Positions 5,818 to 13,904 of a DNA stretch of 15,175 bases are shown one piece after another. The stretch is from Alterinioella sp963975135 (lineage in GTDB: Bacteria > Pseudomonadota > Alphaproteobacteria > Rhodobacterales > Rhodobacteraceae), in NCBI GenBank assembly GCA_963975135.1, contig CAXBGQ010000032.1, forward strand, positions 1 to 15,175. The letters run 5' to 3'. Numbering within the stretch: the first letter of the stretch is position 1; every line of letters starts with the position of its first letter. A program made the translations under genes and the position numbers. Below the pieces are notes generated by a model, which did not search any database, was not told where the DNA came from, and worked only from the letters and a program-made list of their open reading frames with translations.

Positions 5818-7749
5818 TTGAGCGACCGCCCCGAGACGCCATATCTGGACCGGATCACATCGCCCGCCGATCTGCGCGGGCTGTCGGATGCTGACCTGAC
5901 CCGCGTCGCGCGCGATCTGCGGGCCGAAACGATTGCCGCCGTCAGCCGGACGGGCGGGCATCTGGGTGCCGGACTGGGGGTGGTGGAACTGACCGTGGCG
6001 ATCCATGCCGTCTTTGACACGCCGCGCGACAAGCTGGTCTGGGATGTGAGCCACCAATGCTATCCCCACAAGATCCTGACCGGGCGGCGCGATCAGATGG
6101 AGACACTGCGCAAGAAGGACGGGATTTCGGGCTTCACCAAGCGATCTGAATCGCCCTATGACCCGTTTGGTGCGGCGCATAGCTCGACCAGCATTTCGGC
6201 GGCTCTGGGCTTTGCCGTGGCGCGTGATCTGGGCGGCGTGCCGGAAACCGGGGCGGGCGATGCCATCGCGGTGATTGGCGACGGGGCGCTGTCGGGCGGC
6301 ATGGCTTATGAGGCGATGAACAATGCGGGCCATCTGGGCAAGCGGTTGATCGTGATCCTGAACGACAATGAGATGAGCATTGCGCCGCCCACCGGCGCGA
6401 TGTCGGCCTATCTGTCGCGGCTCTACGCAGGGGCCCCGTTCCAAGAATTGAAGGCAGCCGCGAAGGGGGCCGTGTCGCTGTTGCCGCCGCCGTTGCAGGA
6501 AGGCGCGCGGCGGGCCAAGGAATTGCTGAAGGCGGCGACCGTTGGCGGCACCCTGTTCGAGGAGCTGGGGTTCTCCTATGTTGGGCCGATTGATGGCCAT
6601 GACATGGAGCAGCTGATGCAGGTTCTGCGCACCGTTAAGGCGCGCGCCGACGGGCCCATTCTGATCCATGCCATCACCACGAAGGGCAAGGGATACGCCC
6701 ATGCCGAGGGCCATGACGACCGCGGCCATGCCCGTGCGCCGTTCGATGTGGTGACCGGCGATCAGCGCAAGGCACCCTCGAACGCGCCGTCATATACCAA
6801 GACCTTTGCGCAGGCCTTGATCCGCGAGGCCGAGGCCGATGGCAAGATCGTCGCGGTGACGGCGGCGATGCCCGATGGCACCGGGCTGGATCTGTTCGCG
6901 GAGCGTTACCCGCGCCGCTGTTTCGACGTGGGCATTGCCGAACAACATGCGGTGACCTTTTGCGCCGGGCTGGCTGCGGGCGGGTTGAAACCGTTTGCCG
7001 CGATCTATTCGACATTCCTGCAACGCGGTTACGATCAGGTGGTGCATGATGTCGCCATTCAGCGCCTGCCGGTGCGGTTCGCGATTGATCGGGCCGGGCT
7101 GGTGGGGGCCGATGGCGCGACCCATGCCGGGTCGTTTGACGTGGCGTTCCTGGCCAACCTGCCGGGGTTTGTGGTGATGGCCGCTGCCGATGAGGCCGAG
7201 TTGGTGCATATGGTGGCGACCGCTGCTGCGCATGACGCAGGGCCCATCGCCTTTCGCTATCCGCGCGGCGAGGGTGTGGGCGTGGATATGCCCGAGAAAG
7301 GCGTGCCGCTGGAGATTGGCCGCGCCCGGATGATTGCCGAAGGCGGGCGGGTGGCGCTGTTGTCATTCGGCACGAGGCTTTCGGAAGTGCGCAAGGCCGC
7401 CGAGGCGCTGGCGTTGAAGGGGATCACGCCGACCATTGTCGATGCCCGGTTCGCCAAGCCGCTGGACGAGGAAATGATCCTGTGGCTGGCGGCGGAGCAC
7501 GAGGCGTTGATCACCATCGAGGAAGGGGCCGTGGGCGGATTTGGGTCTCATGTGGCGCATCTGTTGGCGGAAAATGCGGTGTTTGATCGGGGGCTGAAGT
7601 ATCGGTCGATGGTGCTGCCGGATGTGTTCATCGATCAGGCGAGCCCGACCGATATGTATGCGGTTGCCGCGATGAATGCCGAACATATCGAGGCGAAGGT
7701 GCTGGGCGTATTGGGCGTGGCGTCTTTGGGAAAACGGGCCGGAGCCTGA
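5818..7749 (+). CDS. dxs: 1-deoxy-D-xylulose-5-phosphate synthase
   Basis: This thiamine-diphosphate enzyme condenses pyruvate and glyceraldehyde-3-phosphate to DXP, the first and usually rate-controlling step of the MEP isoprenoid pathway. The 643 residues match the family. Visible landmarks are TGGHLGAGLGVVELT with H48 (45-59), the WDVSHQCYPHKILTGR block (75-90), the ThDP-binding motif from GDGALSGG (154-161) to LNDNEMSI (181-188), the GIAEQHAVTF catalytic glutamate segment (372-381, E375), DRAGLVGADGATHAG (424-438), and a C-terminal transketolase-like domain from about residue 500. The start is TTG 5818, backed by GGAGG. The gene lies 24 bp after the ispA stop and is the last of the cluster; a hairpin with a T-run follows about 35 bp after its stop. 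Two isoprenoid enzymes in tandem suggest co-regulated precursor supply. Confidence 0.96.
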   Translation: MSDRPETPYLDRITSPADLRGLSDADLTRVARDLRAETIAAVSRTGGHLGAGLGVVELTVAIHAVFDTPRDKLVWDVSHQCYPHKILTGRRDQMETLRKKDGISGFTKRSESPYDPFGAAHSSTSISAALGFAVARDLGGVPETGAGDAIAVIGDGALSGGMAYEAMNNAGHLGKRLIVILNDNEMSIAPPTGAMSAYLSRLYAGAPFQELKAAAKGAVSLLPPPLQEGARRAKELLKAATVGGTLFEELGFSYVGPIDGHDMEQLMQVLRTVKARADGPILIHAITTKGKGYAHAEGHDDRGHARAPFDVVTGDQRKAPSNAPSYTKTFAQALIREAEADGKIVAVTAAMPDGTGLDLFAERYPRRCFDVGIAEQHAVTFCAGLAAGGLKPFAAIYSTFLQRGYDQVVHDVAIQRLPVRFAIDRAGLVGADGATHAGSFDVAFLANLPGFVVMAAADEAELVHMVATAAAHDAGPIAFRYPRGEGVGVDMPEKGVPLEIGRARMIAEGGRVALLSFGTRLSEVRKAAEALALKGITPTIVDARFAKPLDEEMILWLAAEHEALITIEEGAVGGFGSHVAHLLAENAVFDRGLKYRSMVLPDVFIDQASPTDMYAVAAMNAEHIEAKVLGVLGVASLGKRAGA

Positions 7750-7783
7750 GAAGGGTCTCGCCGCGCTGCCGCGCGTCGATCCA

Positions 7784-7806
7784 CGCCCGCTGTCGCGGGC
7801 GGTTTT
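7784..7806 (+). terminator. Probable intrinsic terminator of the petP-dxs cluster
   Basis: A perfect 7-bp GC stem (CGCCCGC at 7784-7790 with GCGGGCG at 7795-7801) closes a TGTC loop and is followed by G and four T residues (7803-7806). It sits about 35 bp after the dxs stop, in the right place for a + strand terminator. The short T-run makes it moderate in strength. Confidence 0.5.
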
Positions 7807-7868
7807 GGGGGCGCTGCCCCCGCCTGCCTGCGGCAGACTCCCCCGAGGTATTTTTGCCAAGATGAAAG
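7807..7868. repeat. GC-rich hairpin array with conserved tail, probable dispersed Rhodobacterales intergenic element
   Basis: Between dxs and the convergent methyltransferase gene are two adjacent perfect hairpins: GGGGGC at 7807-7812 with GCCCCC at 7816-7821 (3-nt loop), and CTGCC at 7824-7828 with GGCAG at 7832-7836 (3-nt loop). They are followed by CTCCCCCGAGGTATTTTTGCC and CAAGATGAAAG (to 7868). Only one copy is in this window, so repetition is not shown here. I recall near-identical tails after hairpins in many Rhodobacterales intergenic regions, which is the basis for calling it a dispersed element. It abuts the methyltransferase stop and could act as a bidirectional transcription barrier. 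Confidence 0.5.
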
Positions 7869-7874
7869 CCGGGG

Positions 7875-9086
7875 TCAGGTCAGAGAAAAGCGCGCGGCCA
7901 GCTCGATATGGGCGCTGTAGCGGAATTGATCGACGGGCTGCACCCAGTCGAGCCGGTAGCCTGCCGTCACGAGGGATTTCGCGTCGCGGGCGAAGCTGAC
8001 CGGATTGCAGGAGACATGGGCGACGCGCGGCACGCGGGCGGCGACGATCTGGGCCACCTGCGCTTCGGCACCGGCGCGGGGCGGGTCGATGACGACGGCG
8101 TCGAAACGGGCCAATTCGTCGGGCAGGAGCGGGCGGCGGAAGAGATCGCGGGTCTCAGACGTGACGGGTTTCAGGCCTTCGGCATGGCGGATGGCGTGAT
8201 TGAGCGCGGCGGTCATGTCAGCGGCCCCTTCGACGGCGTGGATCGCGGCGCGGTATGCCAGCGGCAGGGTGAAGGTGCCGCAACCGGCGAAGAGATCGGC
8301 GATCCGGCGGGCATCGCCCACAGCCTCGGTCACCGCCTCGACAAGGGCGGCTTCGCCATCCGGGGTGGCTTGCAGAAAGGCACCGGGCGGCGGGGTGACG
8401 GCAACGCCCCCGAAATGCTGCACCGGAGGGCTGGTGGTAAAGACAGTGTCTTCACCCCATGTCAGACGCGCGAAATGCGGCAGGAATTTTGGCAGGGTGA
8501 GGCGCAGGGCTTCATCGAGCGGCTTGCCGCCCGTCACCGTGCAATCGACGCCGTTGGCCGACTGCGTGAGGGCAAAGGCCAGCGTGGCGCTGCGCGATCC
8601 GCCCAGGCGGGTGATCTCGGCCAGCACCGGTATGAGCGCCAGCAGATCGGGATGCAGGACGGTGCATTCCGAAAGCGGCACGATGGTGTCGGAGCGGCGC
8701 GCGTGAAACCCCACCAGCGCGCCCTTTTTGGTGCGCCGTCCGGCCAGCGTAGCGCGGCGGCGGGCGTGGTGCGGAGAGACATGGATCGGGCGCAGGGGCG
8801 CGGAAAGGCCCTGGGCAGACAGCGCGGTTTCGATCACTTGCGTTTTCCAGCTTGCCAGAAAGGCATCTGAGCCATGTTGCAGCGAACAGCCACCGCAGGC
8901 GCGGAAATGGGCGCAGGGCGCACGGACGCGATCGGGCGAGGGGGTGACGATGCGGGCGTCGGGGATGCGGCCATCGATGATCTCGCCCGAGACGGTTTCG
9001 CCGGGCAGGGTGAGGGGCACGAGGGTGCCGTCGGCGGTCAGGCCGTCGCCCTTGTGGCCGAGCCGTGTGATGATGTGGTCGCTCAT
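7875..9086 (-). CDS. rlmD: 23S rRNA (uracil-5-)-methyltransferase, RumA/RlmD type
   Basis: This SAM-dependent RNA methyltransferase makes 5-methyluridine in RNA, in E. coli RlmD at U1939 of 23S rRNA. It has 403 residues. A short TRAM-like beta domain occupies about 1-50. Four cysteines for a 4Fe-4S cluster are present (C58, C64 and C67 in CAHFRACGGC, C141 in SECTVLHP). Further on are GAFLQAT (235-241), the SAM motif DLFAGCGTF (264-272), DPPRAG (334-339), the nucleophile C360 in HVSCNP and the catalytic glutamate E395 near the end. The cluster cysteines separate RumA-type proteins from TrmA, which lacks them; RlmC also has them, so the exact target uridine is inferred. The ATG at 9084-9086 has AAGG 9 nt upstream. 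It follows the VOC gene by 42 bp on the same strand and is probably the last gene of that minus-strand run. Confidence 0.88.
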   Translation of the reverse strand: MSDHIITRLGHKGDGLTADGTLVPLTLPGETVSGEIIDGRIPDARIVTPSPDRVRAPCAHFRACGGCSLQHGSDAFLASWKTQVIETALSAQGLSAPLRPIHVSPHHARRRATLAGRRTKKGALVGFHARRSDTIVPLSECTVLHPDLLALIPVLAEITRLGGSRSATLAFALTQSANGVDCTVTGGKPLDEALRLTLPKFLPHFARLTWGEDTVFTTSPPVQHFGGVAVTPPPGAFLQATPDGEAALVEAVTEAVGDARRIADLFAGCGTFTLPLAYRAAIHAVEGAADMTAALNHAIRHAEGLKPVTSETRDLFRRPLLPDELARFDAVVIDPPRAGAEAQVAQIVAARVPRVAHVSCNPVSFARDAKSLVTAGYRLDWVQPVDQFRYSAHIELAARFSLT

Positions 9087-9128
9087 GGCTGTTGCCTTAG
9101 CGGCAAACGCGCCGGGGGGAAAGGCGGC

Positions 9129-9551
9129 TCAGGGTTTGGGCATCGCGGGGCTGAAGGCATAGCCTTCGGGGCTGAGGATGGTGGCCTCGCGCAGCCCGTG
9201 CGGTTTGTCGGCGGCGGGTTCCAGCACGATATGGCCAAGGGTCGTGGCGCGGGCGATGGCGGCGTCGGGATCGATGCCGAAGAGGTAGAGCTGCAAACCG
9301 CCGCCGCGGGGTGGCGTCTCAGGCACCAGTGACAGCAGGGGATGCGCGCCATAGGTTGCGTCGGCATGGATCTGCATCATCATGTCCCCGTGCCGGATGA
9401 TTGCGAAATCGGCGGAAACGCGATGCGCGGTAAGGTCGAAAATCCCGGTCAGAAAGGCCACAAGCGCACCCACATCGGGGCTGAGCAGATTGACGCCGAT
9501 GCCCGACAGGCTCTGCCCGAAATCCTCGGCCGATACGGTTTCAAGATCCAT
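9129..9551 (-). CDS. VOC/glyoxalase-fold protein of unknown function
   Basis: This small protein of 140 residues has the beta-alpha-beta-beta-beta look of a vicinal-oxygen-chelate domain: GVNLLSPDVGALVAFLTGIFDL (about 19-40), FAIIRHGDMMMQIHAD, then LQLYLFGIDPDAAIARATTLG and a closing REATILSPEGYAFSPAMP strand pair typical of glyoxalase/bleomycin-resistance relatives. One such unit usually works as a dimer or half of a fused protein. Metal ligands cannot be assigned with confidence, so no enzyme activity is claimed. AAAGGGGG (9556-9563) lies 4 nt before the ATG at 9551 and 1 nt before an adjacent ATG at 9554, which is why I use the former; a longer frame to 9581 lacks support. It sits between the ABC exporter pair and rlmD, about 50 bp and 42 bp away, so it is probably co-transcribed with them. 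No specific substrate is inferred. Confidence 0.75.
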   Translation of the reverse strand: MDLETVSAEDFGQSLSGIGVNLLSPDVGALVAFLTGIFDLTAHRVSADFAIIRHGDMMMQIHADATYGAHPLLSLVPETPPRGGGLQLYLFGIDPDAAIARATTLGHIVLEPAADKPHGLREATILSPEGYAFSPAMPKP

Positions 9552-9602
9552 CATTCCCCCTTTCACGGCAGTCTGGCGCAACGCGCGTGGCGCGTCACGC
9601 CC

Positions 9603-11438
9603 CTATTCGGCGGCGTCCGGAACGCCGATGAATCCGCCCGATTGCCGGTTCCAGTAGCGCGCATAAAGCCCGTTTGCCGCCAAAAGCGCTGCGTGGCTGC
9701 CATCCTCGACGATACGGCCCGCATCCATCACCACGATCCGGTCCATCGCGGCGATGGTCGACAGGCGATGCGCGATGGCGATGACGGTCTTGCCCTGCAT
9801 CACCCCGGCCAGCGCGCCCTGGATGGCGGCCTCGACCTCTGAATCGAGCGCGCTGGTCGCCTCGTCCAGCACCAGAACCGGGGCATCTTTCAGAAAGGCG
9901 CGGGCCAGAGCGATGCGTTGCCTTTGCCCGCCCGACAGCTTCACACCGCGTTCGCCCAGATGCGCGTCATAGCCCCGGCGGCCGGTATGGTCCTGAAGAT
10001 CCTGAATGAACTCATGCGCTTCGGCCCGGCGGGCGGCGGCGATCATGGCCTCCTCGGAGGCACCGGGGCGGCCATAAAGGATGTTGTCGCGGGCCGAACG
10101 GTTGAACATCGCGGTTTCCTGCGTGACCATCGCGATCTGGCGGCGCAGGCTTGCTTGCGTCAGGTCGCGCACGTCCGTTTCATCGAGCAGAACCCGGCCT
10201 TCTTCGGCGTCATAGAGGCGCAGCAGCAGCGCTACGAGGGTGGATTTGCCCGCCCCTGAGGCTCCCACGATGCCCAGTTTCCGGCCCGGCGCGACATCGA
10301 GGGAAAGCCCGGTCACACCGCCGGTTTCGCGGCCATAGGCAAAACTCACATCGTCGAACCGGATGCGGCCTTTGGCGCGTTCCAGATCCAGCGCGGTGTC
10401 GCGGTCGGTCAGATCATGGGCGGGCGAGAGCGTGGTCATGCCATCCTCGATCTCGCCGATGTGCGAATAGATCGTCATCAGCACGAAGCTGACCCAGCCG
10501 GTCATCTGGGCGATGCGGATGGCGATGGCCCCGGTGGTCGCGATCTCGCCGGTGGTGGCAAGCCCGCGGGTCCAGAGCCAGAGCGTGCCTCCGATCAGAA
10601 TCACCGGCAGCGCGCCCGCGACGGTCATCAGCGACAACCGGAAAAGGGCCGAGATGGTGCCGAATCCGATCGCTTTTTGACGGAATTGGGCCATCGCATC
10701 CAGCGCCGAGCGATCCTCGAAATCGTGATGGGCAAAGAGCTTGACGGTCTTGATATTGGTGATCGTGTCGACCACCTGCCCCGAGACCGCCGCGCGGCTG
10801 CCGGCGCGGTCCTTGGACAGTTTGCGCACCCGTGGCATGAACCAGCGGATGAGCGCGAAATAGGCGAACAGCCAGATCAGGAGCGCCAGAGCCATGCGGC
10901 CATCGATCGAGATCAAAAGCAACATCGAGCCCACCAGCGAGGCCAGCGCGAAGGCCACCACGTTGACGAACTCCACCACCACATTGGTGACGGCGTTTGA
11001 GGTCTGCATCTGTTTTTGCGCGATCCGGCCCGCGAAATCATTGTCAAAGAAGGTGACCGCCTGGCCAAGTGTGTGCCGATTGAGCCGCGACAGCACCAGC
11101 ACGTTGACATTGGGCCCCACCACCAGCGCCGAGGCGGCAGAAGAGGCCGCGAAAGCCAGCGGGCGCAACAGCAGGAAAAACGCCAGCGCCGCCAGCAGCA
11201 GCGGCCATTCGGCCTGAAACAGGCGGTCGGGCTGGCCGGTGGCGGCGGCGTCGATGATGAGACCCAAAATAAGGGCCGAGAAAACCTCGGAAATGCCCGC
11301 AAAGGCCGAAACCAGCGCGGCCAGCGTCAGCACCGGCCACGCCCCTTGCAGGCACCAGTAGAGAAACGGCCCCAGGCGGTCGGGCGGCGGGCCGGCGGCG
11401 GGGCGAAATGCGTCGATCAGATTGGCAAGGCGGCTCAT
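9603..11438 (-). CDS. ABC exporter half-transporter (fused membrane and ATPase domains), second subunit
   Basis: This 611-residue fused ABC transporter has an N-terminal six-helix membrane domain (about 25-330) and a C-terminal nucleotide-binding domain (about 358-598). The ATPase motifs are complete: Walker A GASGAGKST (392-400), Q-loop glutamine Q440, signature LSGGQ (501-505), Walker B VLVLDE with catalytic E526, and switch histidine H557 in AIAHRLS. The ATG overlaps the stop of the upstream ABC gene by 4 bp, so the two are translated together and likely pair as a heterodimeric exporter in the inner membrane. Both end in RQSGGFIG plus an AAE tail, evidence of tandem duplication. The cargo is unknown: MsbA-like lipid exporters and multidrug exporters share this architecture, and nothing here separates them. 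Confidence 0.9.
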   Translation of the reverse strand: MSRLANLIDAFRPAAGPPPDRLGPFLYWCLQGAWPVLTLAALVSAFAGISEVFSALILGLIIDAAATGQPDRLFQAEWPLLLAALAFFLLLRPLAFAASSAASALVVGPNVNVLVLSRLNRHTLGQAVTFFDNDFAGRIAQKQMQTSNAVTNVVVEFVNVVAFALASLVGSMLLLISIDGRMALALLIWLFAYFALIRWFMPRVRKLSKDRAGSRAAVSGQVVDTITNIKTVKLFAHHDFEDRSALDAMAQFRQKAIGFGTISALFRLSLMTVAGALPVILIGGTLWLWTRGLATTGEIATTGAIAIRIAQMTGWVSFVLMTIYSHIGEIEDGMTTLSPAHDLTDRDTALDLERAKGRIRFDDVSFAYGRETGGVTGLSLDVAPGRKLGIVGASGAGKSTLVALLLRLYDAEEGRVLLDETDVRDLTQASLRRQIAMVTQETAMFNRSARDNILYGRPGASEEAMIAAARRAEAHEFIQDLQDHTGRRGYDAHLGERGVKLSGGQRQRIALARAFLKDAPVLVLDEATSALDSEVEAAIQGALAGVMQGKTVIAIAHRLSTIAAMDRIVVMDAGRIVEDGSHAALLAANGLYARYWNRQSGGFIGVPDAAE

Positions 11439-13276
11439 TCGGCGGCCTCGGTGCCGATGAACCCGCCCGATTGCCGCGCCCAGAACCCGGCATAGAGCCC
11501 GCCCCGCGCCAGCAATTCGGCATGGGTGCCTTCCTCGGCGACGCGGCCATCGTCCAGCACCACGATGCGATCCATATGGGCAATGGTCGACAACCGGTGC
11601 GCGATGGCGATCACGGTCTTGCCTTCCATCACGCCATAAAGCGTGTCCTGAATGGCGGCCTCGACCTCGGAATCCAGCGCCGATGTGGCCTCATCCAGCA
11701 CCAGAATCGGCGCGTCCTTCAGGATCACGCGAGCAAGGGTCACGCGCTGGCGCTGCCCGCCCGACAGTTTCACGCCGCGTTCGCCCACTTGTGCGGCGTA
11801 TCCCTGCCGCCCCTCGGGGTCTCGCAGGTCCAGAATGAATTCATGCGCTTCGGCGCGTTTGGCGGCCGCGATCATCTCGGCCTCGGTGGCGTCGGGGCGA
11901 CCGTAAAGGATGTTTTCGCGCACCGAACGGTGCAGCAGCGCGCTGTCTTGCTGGACCATGCCGATATGCTGGCGCAGGCTGTCCTGTGCCACGGCCGCGA
12001 TGTCCTGCCCGTCGATCAGGATCTGGCCGCCCTCGGTGTCGTAGAACCGCAAAAGCAGCTTCACGAGGGTCGATTTTCCCGCCCCCGAGCGGCCAATGAC
12101 GCCCAATTTTTCGCCGGGCTGAATGGTCAGGTTCAGATTCTGCAAGCCGCCGCTGCCGCGCCCGTAATGGTGGCTCAGGCCGCGGATTTCGATGGCACCG
12201 CGATCCAGCACCAGCGCCCCGGCATCGGGGCGGTCGATCAATTCGATCGGTTGGGCGATGGTCTCCATCCCTTCGGCGACCACGCCAAGCGAGCGGAAAA
12301 ACGTCGACAGCGCCCACATGATCCAGCCGGTCATGGCATTGAGCCGCAGCGTCAGCGCCGTGGCCGCCGCGACGATGCCCACCGAGGCCAGCCCCTGCAT
12401 CCACAGCCACACCGCCCAACCGACAACGGCCACGACCAGAAACCCGTTGAGCGCCGTCAGCATCACATCCATCGAGGTGTAGATCCGCATTTCGCGCGCG
12501 AATGTGGTGCGGGTGTTCACGATGGCTTCGCGTGCATAGTTTATCTCGGCCTCGTGATGGGCAAAGAGCTTGACCGAATGGATATTGGTGTAGCTGTCGA
12601 CCACCCGGCCGGTGACCTCGGACCGGGCATCGGAACTGGCCTTGGAGGCGGGCCCCACGCGCGCCATGGTCCAGCGGATCAAAAGCGCATAGAGCGCGAA
12701 CCAGATCAGAAGCGGGATCACCAGCCTTGCATCGGCATCGAATAGCAGCACCGCCGCGCCCACCATATAGGCCAGCGAAAAGGTGATGGCGTCAAACACC
12801 TGGAACACGGCATCCCCGGCGGCAGGCGGGGTCTGCATGATGCGGTTGGCCAGCCGGCCGGCGAAATCGTTTTCAAACCAGCCCACCGATTGCCGCAACA
12901 CATGGCGATGCGCCCGCCAGCGGATAAGCGTGCCGAAATTGACGATGATGCCATTGTTCAGCAGCGCCGTATCCAGACCTTGGACCACCGGACGGATCAC
13001 CAGAATGAAAAGAGCCACCGCCGCCAATTCCCAGCCGTAATCGGCCATCACCTGTTCGGGGCTGAGGCGGCTCAGAATATCGACCAGCCGGCCCATATAG
13101 GAAATCAGCCAGATCTCCATCGCGGCGACCACCACCGACATGATCGCGGTAAGCAGAAAGATCCGCTTGAACGGCTGCGAATAGGCCCAGAGAAAGGGCC
13201 AGATGCGGCGTGGCGGGCGATCTTCCTCCGGGTAATCGGTGAAAGGGTCGACCATATTTTCGAAAAAGCGAAACAT
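11435..13276 (-). CDS. ABC exporter half-transporter (fused membrane and ATPase domains), first subunit
   Basis: This 613-residue half-transporter is a paralogue of the gene downstream of it. The membrane domain (about 35-345) is preceded by a cytoplasmic segment with DPFTDYPEEDRPPRR before the first helix. The nucleotide-binding domain (about 362-600) has Walker A GRSGAGKST (395-403), Q-loop Q443, signature LSGGQ (504-508), Walker B ILVLDE with E529, and switch H560. Both subunits keep the catalytic glutamate and histidine, so neither ATP site is obviously degenerate, unlike many heterodimeric exporters. The ATG at 13274-13276 starts MFRFFENMVDPF. About 50 bp separate it from the LysE-type gene upstream on the same strand. 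The transported substrate cannot be predicted. Confidence 0.9.
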   Translation of the reverse strand: MFRFFENMVDPFTDYPEEDRPPRRIWPFLWAYSQPFKRIFLLTAIMSVVVAAMEIWLISYMGRLVDILSRLSPEQVMADYGWELAAVALFILVIRPVVQGLDTALLNNGIIVNFGTLIRWRAHRHVLRQSVGWFENDFAGRLANRIMQTPPAAGDAVFQVFDAITFSLAYMVGAAVLLFDADARLVIPLLIWFALYALLIRWTMARVGPASKASSDARSEVTGRVVDSYTNIHSVKLFAHHEAEINYAREAIVNTRTTFAREMRIYTSMDVMLTALNGFLVVAVVGWAVWLWMQGLASVGIVAAATALTLRLNAMTGWIMWALSTFFRSLGVVAEGMETIAQPIELIDRPDAGALVLDRGAIEIRGLSHHYGRGSGGLQNLNLTIQPGEKLGVIGRSGAGKSTLVKLLLRFYDTEGGQILIDGQDIAAVAQDSLRQHIGMVQQDSALLHRSVRENILYGRPDATEAEMIAAAKRAEAHEFILDLRDPEGRQGYAAQVGERGVKLSGGQRQRVTLARVILKDAPILVLDEATSALDSEVEAAIQDTLYGVMEGKTVIAIAHRLSTIAHMDRIVVLDDGRVAEEGTHAELLARGGLYAGFWARQSGGFIGTEAAE

Positions 13277-13325
13277 CGGGGCAGACCGGGAAACGGGGCG
13301 TGGACGCCAAGATATAGCGCCGATG

Positions 13326-13904
13326 TCAGAGGAAGACCATCACGGCCGATCCCGCCAGTGCCGCCGCCATCACCGTGCGAAAAACCACCCAGGCGGCGGG
13401 CGTGGTCAGCAGGAGCGCCAGCAGGGTTCCGGCAAAGCTCCAGAACAGGCAGACAAAGAGGTTGAGGCCGGAAAAAGCCGTGGCCAGCCGCCCGGCATCG
13501 GCCCAGGCCCCTAGGCCCGAGCCATAGCCCGCGGCGGCGGCCATCGCGACGGCCCAGACCTTGGGGTTGACCCATTGAAACAGCACCGCCTCGACAAAGG
13601 TAAAGGGGCGTTGCCCGGCAATGTGGGCAGAGGCCGCCCGGGAGCGCAGCAATTGAATGGCCATGAACAGGATCCACCCGGCGGCGACGATCCTGAGCGT
13701 CAGGGCAAGGGCCGGGTAGGCCGCCAGAACGGCCCCGATGCCAAGCCCCGTCAGCCCCGCCGTGATGCCGACGCCGATAACCACGCCCGCGACATGGGGC
13801 AGGGTGGCACGAAAGCCGAACCGCGCGCCCGAGGCGGTCAGCAGGATGACATTGGGGCCCGGTGAGAAAAGTCCGAAAAAGACGAAAGGGTAGAGCGGAT
13901 CCAT
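13326..13904 (-). CDS. LysE/RhtB-family amino acid or metabolite exporter
   Basis: From the ATG at 13902-13904 this is a 192-residue, strongly hydrophobic protein with about six membrane segments, the size of LysE/RhtB exporters. The family N-terminus is visible: FGLFSPGPNVILLTASGARF (10-29), where SPGPN is the signature near the start, then a PHVAGVVIGVG segment and, in the middle, FQWVNPKVWAVAMA (109-122), another conserved motif. Members export amino acids or related small molecules from the cytoplasm; the substrate here is unknown. The frame can extend to a TTG at 13940 that overlaps the cca stop, but residues 1-12 of that version are Pro/Arg-rich and unlike the family. The chosen ATG lacks a good ribosome binding site and abuts a hairpin, so the start is uncertain. 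Confidence 0.85.
   Translation of the reverse strand: MDPLYPFVFFGLFSPGPNVILLTASGARFGFRATLPHVAGVVIGVGITAGLTGLGIGAVLAAYPALALTLRIVAAGWILFMAIQLLRSRAASAHIAGQRPFTFVEAVLFQWVNPKVWAVAMAAAAGYGSGLGAWADAGRLATAFSGLNLFVCLFWSFAGTLLALLLTTPAAWVVFRTVMAAALAGSAVMVFL

Noticed and set aside
4867..6729. 620-codon open frame on the minus strand across ispA and dxs
   Set aside because: It mirrors well-supported + strand enzymes; its His/Gln/Arg/Gly-rich translation is typical of antisense frames in GC-rich DNA, and no domain is seen.
11408..12745. 445-codon + strand frame over the ABC genes
   Set aside because: It is antisense to intact ABC domains, with low-complexity His/Gln/Arg/Gly content and no recognisable fold.
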